Source: Methanoregula sp.
Lineage (GTDB): Archaea > Halobacteriota > Methanomicrobia > Methanomicrobiales > Methanospirillaceae
Length of the DNA: 8,083 bases
Direction: 5' to 3'
Assembly (NCBI GenBank): GCA_022710665.1
Contig: JAKLGN010000051.1
Coordinates: forward strand, 1 to 8,083
Shown in pieces: positions 1-5,844 of this stretch; the stretch's first letter is position 1, and every line of letters begins with the position of its first letter. Below the pieces are notes generated by a model, which did not search any database, had not been told where the DNA came from, and worked only from the letters and a program-made list of their open reading frames with translations. Made by a program: the position numbers and the translations under genes.

Positions 1-19
1 ATTAAGCATCTAAAACGTA

Positions 20-2011
20 ATGATGAATCTGCCACCGCTGCTCGTCACTTGCGGTCTGCCGTACACCAACGGCCCCTGCCATCTCGGTCACCTGCGAACG
101 TACGTCCCTGCCGATATGTACGTCCGTTATATGCGGCGGGCAGGCGAAGAGGTTCTTTTTGTCTGTGGTTCGGACAACCACGGGACCCCGATCGTGGTTT
201 CTGCCGAAGAAGCAGGCATAACCCCAAGAGCACTCTCGGAACACTACCACAAGCATTTCGACGAAACTTTCAAACGGATGGGCGTCAAGTTTGACCGGTT
301 CGGCATGACAGACAACCCGGCCACCCACCACCGGACGCAGACTATCGTTACAGCACTCGAAAAGAACGGCTATATCTATAAACAAATCGTCCACCAGGCA
401 TACTGCACGAGATGCAAACGGTTTCTCCCCGACAGGTACGTTGAAGGCACCTGCCCGTACTGCGGGAAACCGGCCCGGGGCGATGAATGCGACCAGGGTT
501 GCGGCAAACACCTCGAACCCGGCGAAATCAGGGACCCGGTCTGCAAGGTCTGCGGCACGAAAGCCGAGTTCCGCGACCAGGAGCACTACTTCTTCAGACT
601 CTCAGAGTTCAGGGACTTCCTCCTCCCGTACCTTGAGCAGGTACGGGGCACAAGCAATGCAAAGAACTATGCGATCGGCTGGATTAAGGATGAGCTCCAC
701 GATTGGTGCATCACCCGTACGCTTGAGTGGGGCGTGAAATTCCCTGGTCGCGATGATCTTGTAGTCTATGTCTGGGTCGATGCCCCGATCGGGTACATTG
801 CATTCACAGAGGAATGGACGAAAGCAAACGCGAAAGACTGGAAACGCTACTGGTGTGGGCAGAACCGGGTCACCCATTTCATTGGCGGCGACATCATCTA
901 CCATCACACGATATTCTGGCCGGCGCTCCTGAAGGGAGCGGGGTACGGTGTGCCGCATGCGGTAGTTGCAAGCGGGATGGTCAAGGTGGATGACCACAAG
1001 TTCTCCAAATCCCGGGGCTATGTTGTCTGGACCAATGACGACTACCTCGACAAAGGCCTGCCTGCTGATTACCTCCGGTATTATCTCCTTTCGTACACGA
1101 GCCACACCAAAGAACTCAACTTCTCGTGGAAAGTCTTTGGCGAGCGGATCAACAACGAGGTGGTCAACATCTTCGGCAACTTTGTTTACCGCACGCTCTT
1201 CTTTGCCCACAAGGAGTTCAAGGGGACCCCCCCGAACATTGTGGATCCTGTTATCACCGTTGAGATCGAAAAATGTCTTGCATCGGTCGACCAGCTGATA
1301 CGGGATTACGAGTTCAAGGGCGCGGTTGATGCGATCATGACCCTGGCCGCGTTCGGGAATACCTATTTCCAGACCAATGCGCCATGGAAAATGATCAAGA
1401 CTGACCGGGCGGAAGCAGCACGGATGTGCAAAAACAGTATCCAGATTGTCAAAGCACTCGCGCTCCTGATCGAGCCGGTGATGCCCGATACCGCCCAGCG
1501 GTGCTGGCAGATGCTCGGCTATGAGGATGCTGTTGCAAACCACCCGGTAAGCGATGCAGTGGTTCCGGTCTCTGAAGCCCTCATGCGTCAACCAGTCCCC
1601 CTCTTTACCAGGATGGAAGAGAATCAGATTGCCGAACTGGATGCACTGCTCCAAAAACGCGTTGCAGATGCAAACAGAAAGAAGGAGAAGATACCCGTGG
1701 TGACATTCGAGGAATTCCAGAAACTGGAAATCCGGACAGGTCTGGTCCTGTCTGCCGAACCGGTACCGAAATCCAACAAGCTCCTGAAACTGATGGTTGA
1801 TATCGGAACAGAGAAGCGGCAGATTGTTGCCGGTATGCAGCAGTTTTACAAACCCGATGAGATGGTGGGAAAGAATGTCGTGGTTGTCACAAACCTTGTC
1901 CCGGCAAAAATCTTCGGTGTCGAGAGCAACGGTATGATTCTTGCAGCCGGGGATGAAGCATCACTGCTCGTACCGCAAAAAACGGTAAAGCCAGGGACGA
2001 AGATCCGGTAA
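20..2011 (+). CDS. metG: Methionyl-tRNA synthetase, with fused C-terminal tRNA-binding domain
   Basis: Charges tRNA-Met with methionine in the cytoplasm, using ATP. The 663-residue protein shows the class I signatures. The nucleotide-binding HLGH motif (variant of HIGH) is at residues 21-24, and KFSKS (variant of KMSKS) is at 327-331. A VWVDAPIGY segment at 251-259 is typical of MetRS. Between them is a doubled zinc knuckle with Cys pairs 129/132, 145/148, 157/161 and 175/178, the four-pair arrangement known from archaeal and many bacterial MetRS. The anticodon-binding helical domain follows (about 370-530). Residues from about 560 form an EMAP/Trbp111-type tRNA-binding OB-fold (KLEIRTGLV, then NLVPAKIFGVESNGMILA). 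Length and domain order are normal. Tandem ATG codons at 20 and 23 make the exact start uncertain by one residue. Only 19 upstream bases are in the window and no ribosome-binding site is visible. Identification is secure. Confidence 0.97.
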   Translation: MMNLPPLLVTCGLPYTNGPCHLGHLRTYVPADMYVRYMRRAGEEVLFVCGSDNHGTPIVVSAEEAGITPRALSEHYHKHFDETFKRMGVKFDRFGMTDNPATHHRTQTIVTALEKNGYIYKQIVHQAYCTRCKRFLPDRYVEGTCPYCGKPARGDECDQGCGKHLEPGEIRDPVCKVCGTKAEFRDQEHYFFRLSEFRDFLLPYLEQVRGTSNAKNYAIGWIKDELHDWCITRTLEWGVKFPGRDDLVVYVWVDAPIGYIAFTEEWTKANAKDWKRYWCGQNRVTHFIGGDIIYHHTIFWPALLKGAGYGVPHAVVASGMVKVDDHKFSKSRGYVVWTNDDYLDKGLPADYLRYYLLSYTSHTKELNFSWKVFGERINNEVVNIFGNFVYRTLFFAHKEFKGTPPNIVDPVITVEIEKCLASVDQLIRDYEFKGAVDAIMTLAAFGNTYFQTNAPWKMIKTDRAEAARMCKNSIQIVKALALLIEPVMPDTAQRCWQMLGYEDAVANHPVSDAVVPVSEALMRQPVPLFTRMEENQIAELDALLQKRVADANRKKEKIPVVTFEEFQKLEIRTGLVLSAEPVPKSNKLLKLMVDIGTEKRQIVAGMQQFYKPDEMVGKNVVVVTNLVPAKIFGVESNGMILAAGDEASLLVPQKTVKPGTKIR

Positions 2012-2052
2012 TTTTCTAAAAAAAATCCTGCATCATCTCTTCCGTCCCCCTC

Positions 2053-2064
2053 GTGATCACTATG
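2053..2064 (+). promoter_or_regulatory. Ribosome-binding site that decides the start of the downstream gene
   Basis: GTGATC at 2053-2058 is complementary to the GAUCAC stretch of the archaeal 16S rRNA 3' end and lies three bases before ATG 2062. This explains why an in-frame GTG occurs at 2053. It is better read as the ribosome-binding site than as a start codon. The guaB start in this window has the same arrangement (GGTGAT two bases before ATG). Confidence 0.6.
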
Positions 2065-2718
2065 CCCCGCATCCGAACATTGCTGGAATGGTCCGCAATC
2101 CTCATCCCGCTCGTTATCATCGGATTTTTTGCCTATAATTTCATCTTCGGTGCCCCCGCTTCTGAACCTTCCGGCCTCCCCGGCAACGGCGGCTTTTTCC
2201 AGGTGCCGCTTGGTTCTCCCCGTGAGTTCTCCAGGTCCTCAGGTGACTGGTCATTTACCCTGGTATCGGACAATGCCTATACTCTTGCAGGAAAAGTCGT
2301 CGGCAGGCACGAGTATCCTGCAACCATGCCTGACGGTATTATTGCGCTTGATCTCGCGGTAGCAAATGGCGACCTTCTCACGAACAACAATCTTCAGTAT
2401 TTCACCTTTACCATGGGCGACCGCACGCTCAAATACAGTTATGATGTTCCCCCCTACACCGGTCTCACTGAAGAGTATATCGATGAACATGTCAGCAACA
2501 ACCACCTCGTCTTCCTGAATCCGGCCCTGGAAAGTGACGTGAAGAAGGCAAAGTCCGGCGACTGCCTCATTATTAAAGGAAAACTCGTTGATATCAGGGG
2601 GACTTCCCCGCAGAAGCAGTACCTGGTCAACACAAGCACGGTGAGAAATGATACATACCCGGCGGGCTGCGAAATTATTCTTGTGGAATCATTTACACCG
2701 GTCAGTTGCGGGAATTAG
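2062..2718 (+). CDS. Membrane-anchored protein of unknown function with an extracytoplasmic domain
   Basis: A 218-residue protein that I cannot name. Residues 9-29 form one hydrophobic helix after a short basic N-terminus (MPRIR), so it is probably a signal anchor with the rest outside the membrane. A Gly/Pro/Ser linker (about 31-60) leads to a domain of about 150 residues rich in predicted beta strands, with short motifs SNNHLV (145-150), GDCLIIKGKLVDI (166-178) and STVRNDT (192-198) followed by AGCEIILVE (201-209). From memory, similar SNNH and STVRxDT blocks occur in bacterial hypothetical proteins, which would make this a widespread uncharacterised family; I could not check this. C168, C203 and C216 could allow a disulfide. 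The start at ATG 2062 is chosen because GTGATC sits just before it. The gene lies 50 bases after metG with no obvious promoter between, so co-transcription is possible without implying related function. Confidence 0.8.
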   Translation: MPRIRTLLEWSAILIPLVIIGFFAYNFIFGAPASEPSGLPGNGGFFQVPLGSPREFSRSSGDWSFTLVSDNAYTLAGKVVGRHEYPATMPDGIIALDLAVANGDLLTNNNLQYFTFTMGDRTLKYSYDVPPYTGLTEEYIDEHVSNNHLVFLNPALESDVKKAKSGDCLIIKGKLVDIRGTSPQKQYLVNTSTVRNDTYPAGCEIILVESFTPVSCGN

Positions 2719-2727
2719 ACTGACCGG
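2698..2727 (+). terminator. Hairpin across a stop codon, possible transcript end
   Basis: CCGGTCAGT (2698-2706) and ACTGACCGG (2719-2727) are perfect reverse complements separated by 12 bases. The TAG stop (2716-2718) lies at the end of the loop. No T-run follows, so this is not a standard intrinsic terminator. It may protect the mRNA 3' end or slow the ribosome at termination. Confidence 0.45.
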
Positions 2728-3009
2728 GCAGATAATGGTAGGTACTCTGGAAACCACCGTTTTCACCAATGTGTCACGTTTTCACGACGGACTTGTGGTG
2801 TGTCAGATTTCATTTTGCCCTTGTTATCCGATATTACCGTTAAGAGCCCGTCGTAATTCGCAGGAGATCATAGCAGTGAGAAGAAGACAACAAGAACCCC
2901 AATATTCTCTCGAATGAGTTTCCCAGAGCAAAAAAATGATAAAACGGTTAAAGTATCAACGGAGCCCCTAACATCTCACTTTCTTAATCGTCCATCCCCC
3001 TTGCGCCAG
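2728..3009. other. Non-coding stretch, little visible structure
   Basis: No convincing gene. The open frames here are short and unlike the neighbouring genes in composition. The only pattern I see is the 9-mer CGTTTTCAC at 2758-2766 and again at 2777-2785 (19-base period), which may be chance. A-rich runs at 2930-2945 could lie upstream of a transcript covering the structured region that follows. Confidence 0.5.
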
Positions 3010-3157
3010 CCCTGCCCCATGGGGGCGGGGGCGAACGCGATACCTCTTTGTTACAAAAAATCCTTGTCCAGGTACTATTGCGCTCTCGCAATCGGGCGCA
3101 ATACCGGCGGGGCGAAGCGCCCGGAGCGTCGGGGCTTTCTGGACCTGGACAGAGGTA
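3010..3157. ncRNA. Candidate structured RNA or structured repeat with a three-way junction
   Basis: Several mutually compatible stems can be drawn. (a) CCCTGCCCC (3010-3018) with GGGGCGGGG (3022-3030), loop ATG, including one T-G wobble. (b) Outer stem TACCTC (3041-3046) with GAGGTA (3152-3157). (c) After an 18-base bulge, TGTCCAGGT (3065-3073) with ACCTGGACA (3143-3151), perfect over 9 bp. (d) ATTGCG (3077-3082) with CGCAAT (3087-3092), loop CTCT. (e) CGGGCGC (3093-3099) with GCGCCCG (3117-3123). Stems d and e abut with no base between, as in a coaxial stack, and c closes a three-way junction. A rival hairpin GGGCG-AAG-CGCCC (3110-3122) would compete with e. I recognise no known RNA family. 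The strand is undetermined because the pairing is nearly symmetric; a dispersed repeat is an equally good explanation. Confidence 0.4.
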
Positions 3158-3334
3158 CAGTTTCTACTGACATTTCAAGGCATGCATATTCTATCTTTAT
3201 TAACGCTGTAAATCCTTCTTTGATTGAGAGGTTAACATTACGCGTTGCCCTAAAAAAATTACTGCCGGTCTGGTGCCTTCCGGCAGGGTGTGCTGTGGAT
3301 TGCAGTGGTTTTCATATAATAGGAAGTGATGAAA
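3158..3334. other. Non-coding stretch with one GC-rich hairpin
   Basis: No gene is supported. An AT-richer segment (3160-3260) precedes a perfect 7-bp hairpin: CTGCCGG (3262-3268), 11-base loop, CCGGCAG (3280-3286). The TATA-like octamer CATATAAT then lies at 3313-3320. The hairpin has no adjacent T-run on either strand long enough to call a terminator. Confidence 0.4.
3313..3320. promoter_or_regulatory. TATA-like octamer CATATAAT, copy 1
   Basis: CATATAAT preceded by TTTT resembles an archaeal TATA element. Read on the + strand it would start a transcript near 3340, running into the hairpin array and the T-run at 3595-3600. The same octamer recurs at 3782-3789. The motif is short and no TFB-recognition element is evident, so this is tentative. 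Confidence 0.25.
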
Positions 3335-3544
3335 TCAGGATGGCGGTGTCATCGTTGCCTGGTCACGGTGGCGCTGAACGATTGTGGTCGTGCGCCAGTT
3401 CTCGTTTGTCGCAACCTCCAAAAACCACCCTCCAGCCGGAAGGCGGAGCGGTGTTGAACGGGCGGCATGAAGTATACCGTCCCATACCGGGCGCACCGTT
3501 AAACCATGTTTTTTTTCAGGTGTCTGATTGTTGTGTGCAGTCAT
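3335..3544 (-). CDS. Possible small protein, 69 residues, unknown
   Basis: An open frame starting at ATG 3544, with GGAG eight bases upstream as a plausible ribosome-binding site, ending at TGA 3335. The product has no membrane segment. It is rich in Arg, Thr and Pro, and its C-terminal half contains a GGWFLEVATNENWR segment followed by TTTIVQRHRD. Third codon positions in that half are mostly G or C, as in the real genes nearby, which is why I list it. The same frame stays open upstream to ATG 3694, but that extension runs through the hairpin array and is probably not translated. Against it: the other strand carries a bulged GNRA-type hairpin (3430-3448) inside the frame, and a repeat or RNA could keep a frame open by chance. 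I have a weak impression of similar short sequences in related methanogens, unverified. Confidence 0.3.
   Translation of the reverse strand: MTAHNNQTPEKKHGLTVRPVWDGILHAARSTPLRLPAGGWFLEVATNENWRTTTIVQRHRDQATMTPPS
3430..3448 (+). other. Hairpin with GGAA tetraloop and bulged A
   Basis: CTCC (3430-3433), a bulged A, then GCC (3435-3437), GGAA loop, GGC (3442-3444) and GGAG (3445-3448). The loop fits the stable GNRA class, on the + strand only. It lies opposite the possible small - strand gene, so at most one of the two readings is likely to matter. Confidence 0.3.
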
Positions 3545-3560
3545 GGTCTGGTCTCCTGAG

Positions 3561-3679
3561 CCTCCCGAGATAAAACCATCCCCGGAGGGGTGAATTTTTT
3601 CAGGGAGGGTCCGTTCTCCCGGGTTCCGTTCCGAACCTTCCAAAAGAAGGGAACTCCGAAGAAAGCGTTCCGGAGTTCC
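3561..3679. repeat. Array of consecutive stem-loops
   Basis: Five perfect-stem hairpins follow each other almost without gaps: CCCC/GGGG (3580-3583 with 3587-3590), GGGAG/CTCCC (3603-3607 with 3616-3620), GGTTC/GAACC (3622-3626 with 3633-3637), CCTTC/GAAGG (3636-3640 with 3646-3650) and GGAACTCCG/CGGAGTTCC (3650-3658 with 3671-3679, 9 bp). CCTCCC (3561-3566) can also pair with GGGAGG (3603-3608), competing with the second hairpin. The first hairpin is followed by T6 (3595-3600), so on the + strand it looks like a terminator. Such dense pairing is unusual for chance and suggests a structured RNA, attenuator-like region or structured repeat. No family is recognised. Confidence 0.4.
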
Positions 3680-3713
3680 TCTCCTTGAGGTCATGGTCCG
3701 TTAACCCAGGGAC

Positions 3714-3778
3714 GAGTGTATTGGTATCCTGCGGGGTTCCGCGGGATCCACACTCTGATCATGAAGTCAGTCTGAGTG
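3714..3778 (+). promoter_or_regulatory. Long imperfect hairpin with an alternative pairing partner
   Basis: GAGTGT (3714-3719) pairs with ACACTC (3750-3755). Inside, after a bulge, GG (3723-3724) pairs with CC (3748-3749), then ATCCTGCGG (3726-3734) pairs with CCGCGGGAT (3739-3747) around a GGTT loop, with one T-G wobble: 17 bp in all. CACTC (3751-3755) can instead pair with GAGTG at 3774-3778, which gives two exclusive folds like a switch. A TATA-like octamer follows at 3782. No downstream + strand gene starts nearby, so a riboswitch role is not supported. Confidence 0.35.
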
Positions 3779-3781
3779 GCA

Positions 3782-3789
3782 CATATAAT
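3782..3789 (+). promoter_or_regulatory. TATA-like octamer CATATAAT, copy 2
   Basis: The second copy of the octamer seen at 3313. If active on the + strand, transcription would begin near 3810 and run toward the 3' end of guaB, producing RNA antisense to its terminator region. There is no gene in that direction before guaB. Low certainty. Confidence 0.2.
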
Positions 3790-4258
3790 GATAAAATCCG
3801 ACGGGTATGGAGATTGCACTATGAGGTTCATCCCTTGAACAGGCACAACGGAAAGGATATTAAAACTGGGATATTTTTCCTGCATTATGCCATGGAAAAA
3901 GAATCCCTCGTTGATCTGACGGTTCACACGATACTCCCTGTTTTTCTGATGAGTGATGAAAGCAGTGGCTCGTGACCGGCCAGCAGGATTGCGCGGGCAT
4001 CTTTGTGCTTACCAATAGCAAGCAATGCCGTATCCCAAGTTCAACCAGGGGTATGCACAATCCAGGGTACAAAGCGATCCCTTCTCCAGGTGGATCAGCA
4101 ACGATCGCGGCGGTATCGTTATGCCCCGGCGAGCGGGTGTTCAGCGATCAGGTCAAAACGGATTTCCTGCGCAGCTGTCCGGCGTCAGACAGAGAATACT
4201 TCCTCCCGACCAATCTCCCTCAGACTCCGCTCCCATTGCTGCTATCAGGTCCGGGATT
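3790..4258. other. Non-coding stretch, no supported gene
   Basis: Open frames on both strands are short or of implausible composition, and I see no domain. The only local structure is AACGAT (4100-4105) with ATCGTT (4115-4120), a 6-bp stem around nine bases. It may be decayed sequence from a former gene, but I could not identify a parent. Confidence 0.45.
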
Positions 4259-4315
4259 CCCCGCTCTCCCATGCCGCAGAATATATATATATATATATAT
4301 AGATAACAAGCGGGG
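4259..4315. repeat. (AT)10 dinucleotide tract inside a 7-bp inverted repeat
   Basis: Ten AT units run from 4281 to 4300. They are enclosed by CCCCGCT (4259-4265) and AGCGGGG (4309-4315), which are perfect reverse complements. The AT tract is itself self-complementary, so the whole could extrude as a cruciform or fold as a two-tier RNA hairpin. It sits about 50 bases past the stop of the convergent gene guaB. Its length is prone to change by slippage. Confidence 0.7.
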
Positions 4316-4349
4316 CTCTTGCGCGTGCAGGTACATGAAAATTGTTGTG

Positions 4350-4357
4350 AAAAAAAA
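4350..4357 (-). terminator. U-rich terminator of the mfnB-guaB operon
   Basis: Read on the - strand, a run of eight T follows CCCCC about ten bases after the guaB stop codon. An oligo-U stretch is sufficient for termination by archaeal RNA polymerase. Confidence 0.65.
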
Positions 4358-4366
4358 GGGGGATAG

Positions 4367-5836
4367 TTATTCAAAAAGCCGGTAATTCGGCGCTTCGTCG
4401 GTGATCAGGATATTGTGCGGATGGCTTTCGGTCATACCGGCATTGGTGATACGGACAAACCGAGCATTGGCATGCATCTCGGGAATCGTCTTCGAGCCCG
4501 TATAGCCCATTGCGGACTTCAGTCCGCCCACCAGCTGGTATATTACCTCAGCCACGTGGCCGACATAAGGTGTGACCCCCTCAACCCCCTCGGGGACAAA
4601 CTTTGTGCTGCCAATATCTTTTTTCTGGAAGTACCGGTCGCTTGACTGGCCGGTACTCATCACACCGAGCGATCCCATGCCCCGGTACTGCTTGTAGAGC
4701 CGGCCCTTGATGGTTATGACCTTGCCCGGTGCCTCGTCTGTACCGGCAAACATGCTGCCCATCATGACCGAATCGGCACCGGCTGCAATCGCTTTTGCCA
4801 CGTCCCCGCTGAACCGGACGCCGCCATCGGATATAACCGGAATGCCCGCAGAGTGGGCGATATCGGCCACCTGCGCCACAGCGGTGATCTGGGGGACCCC
4901 GGTACCGGCAACGATCCGGGTAGTACAGATGGAGCCCGGGCCGATACCAACCTTGATGCCATCCACGCCAGCCCCGACCAGTGCTTCTGCTGCCTCCCGC
5001 GTCGCAATGTTCCCGGCAATGACCTCGGCCCTGCTGCTGCCCTTGATATCATTTACGGCACGGACAACTTTCATGTTATGCCCGTGGGCACAATCAACCA
5101 CGAGGGCATCTACGCCGTTTTGATCGAGCTGTTCGGCCCGGGAAAAATCGAACGGTCCGACCGCAGCGGCAACCCTGAGGTTTCCCATTGCATCCCGGGT
5201 TGCCCCCGGATACTGTCGTTTCTCGAGGATGTCCTGCATCGTGATAATACCAAGGAGTTTTCCTTTCTTGTTGACAACGGGCAGGCGCTCGACCTTGTTC
5301 ATGTACATGATCTCAAGTGCCTTGTCTGCGGTAATGTCCTCATCTGTCACGATCGGTTTTTTCGTCATAATCGCCGTGATCTTCTCATCCCCCCGCTTGG
5401 AGACAATGGCACGGACATCCCTGCGACTGACAATACCGATAATTTTCCCCTTGTCAACGACCGGCAGGCCTCCAATGGTGTACTGGTTCATCAGTTTCTC
5501 TGCATCAGAGACCGTGGCCGTATCCTCAACAAAGAGCACGTCACGTTCGATGAGTTCCTCGGCATTCTTGACGAACTGGACCTCCTGCAGCTCCCGTTCT
5601 GGCGTCATGTTCCGGTGGATGACACCGATACCGCCCTGCCGTGCGAGAGCTATTGCCATGGACGCTTCCGTGACGGTATCCATTGCCGCCGAAACGAGCG
5701 GGATGTTCAGTTGAATCTTTTTTGTGAATATTGAACGGGTATCCGCATCAGAAGGTTCCAGCCACGATGCCCGGGGTTCAAGCAGGACATCGTCGAAGGT
5801 TAATGAGAGTGGCACATCCAGTTTCTCGACGTACAT
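4367..5836 (-). CDS. guaB: IMP dehydrogenase with CBS domain pair
   Basis: Oxidises IMP to XMP with NAD+, the first committed step from IMP to GMP, in the cytoplasm. The 489-residue protein has the full-length IMPDH layout. The TIM-barrel start is near residues 8-90 (TFDDVLLEP, then VSAAMDTVTE at 48-57). Two inserted CBS domains lie at about 97-146 and 157-206. The barrel then resumes with DCAHGH (248-253), the NAD and substrate loop and GIGPGSICTTR (297-307), with catalytic Cys304. SDGGVRFSGD (336-345) follows, then the mobile flap (YRGMGSLG 384-391, SSDRYF 398-403, PEGVEG 415-420). All key residues are present, so this is an active enzyme and not one of the CBS-only relatives. CBS pairs in IMPDH usually sense purine nucleotides. 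The ATG at 5836 is supported by GGTGAT two bases upstream. The gene lies three bases after mfnB, so they are co-transcribed. Confidence 0.97.
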   Translation of the reverse strand: MYVEKLDVPLSLTFDDVLLEPRASWLEPSDADTRSIFTKKIQLNIPLVSAAMDTVTEASMAIALARQGGIGVIHRNMTPERELQEVQFVKNAEELIERDVLFVEDTATVSDAEKLMNQYTIGGLPVVDKGKIIGIVSRRDVRAIVSKRGDEKITAIMTKKPIVTDEDITADKALEIMYMNKVERLPVVNKKGKLLGIITMQDILEKRQYPGATRDAMGNLRVAAAVGPFDFSRAEQLDQNGVDALVVDCAHGHNMKVVRAVNDIKGSSRAEVIAGNIATREAAEALVGAGVDGIKVGIGPGSICTTRIVAGTGVPQITAVAQVADIAHSAGIPVISDGGVRFSGDVAKAIAAGADSVMMGSMFAGTDEAPGKVITIKGRLYKQYRGMGSLGVMSTGQSSDRYFQKKDIGSTKFVPEGVEGVTPYVGHVAEVIYQLVGGLKSAMGYTGSKTIPEMHANARFVRITNAGMTESHPHNILITDEAPNYRLFE

Positions 5837-5844
5837 AAATCACC
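5837..5844 (-). promoter_or_regulatory. guaB ribosome-binding site overlapping the mfnB stop codon
   Basis: On the - strand the sequence reads AGGTGATTTATG. The TGA inside it ends mfnB, GGTGAT pairs with the 16S rRNA 3' end, and the final ATG starts guaB. This suggests translational coupling between the two genes. Confidence 0.75.

Noticed and set aside
602..1654. A 350-codon open frame antisense to metG
   Set aside because: Produced by the strong third-position G/C bias of metG. The encoded sequence has no domain and metG is certain.
2758..2785. CGTTTTCAC repeated twice as a regulator site
   Set aside because: Two short copies without symmetry or a nearby start codon are not enough to claim function.
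2914..3573. A 219-codon open frame on the + strand
   Set aside because: It runs straight through the structured elements, has an implausible composition with many Cys, Arg and Ser and no recognisable domain, and no ribosome-binding site. The open frame is best explained by repeat sequence.
3621..3760. tRNA-like GGTTC segments
   Set aside because: The bases around them pair as simple hairpins; no cloverleaf with acceptor, anticodon and T arms can be drawn.
3946..3959. CTGA-TGAG-TGATGA resembling the D'/C' core of an archaeal C/D guide RNA
   Set aside because: No proper C box about 12 bases upstream and no D box downstream, so only the inner half is present.
3972..4385. Open frame of 137 codons containing a Tyr-Ile repeat
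   Set aside because: The YIYIYI segment is just the translated (AT)10 tract, and the frame overlaps the end of guaB. No gene-like codon pattern.
4853..5734. A 293-codon open frame antisense to guaB
   Set aside because: Shadow of guaB codon bias; guaB is intact and certain on the other strand.
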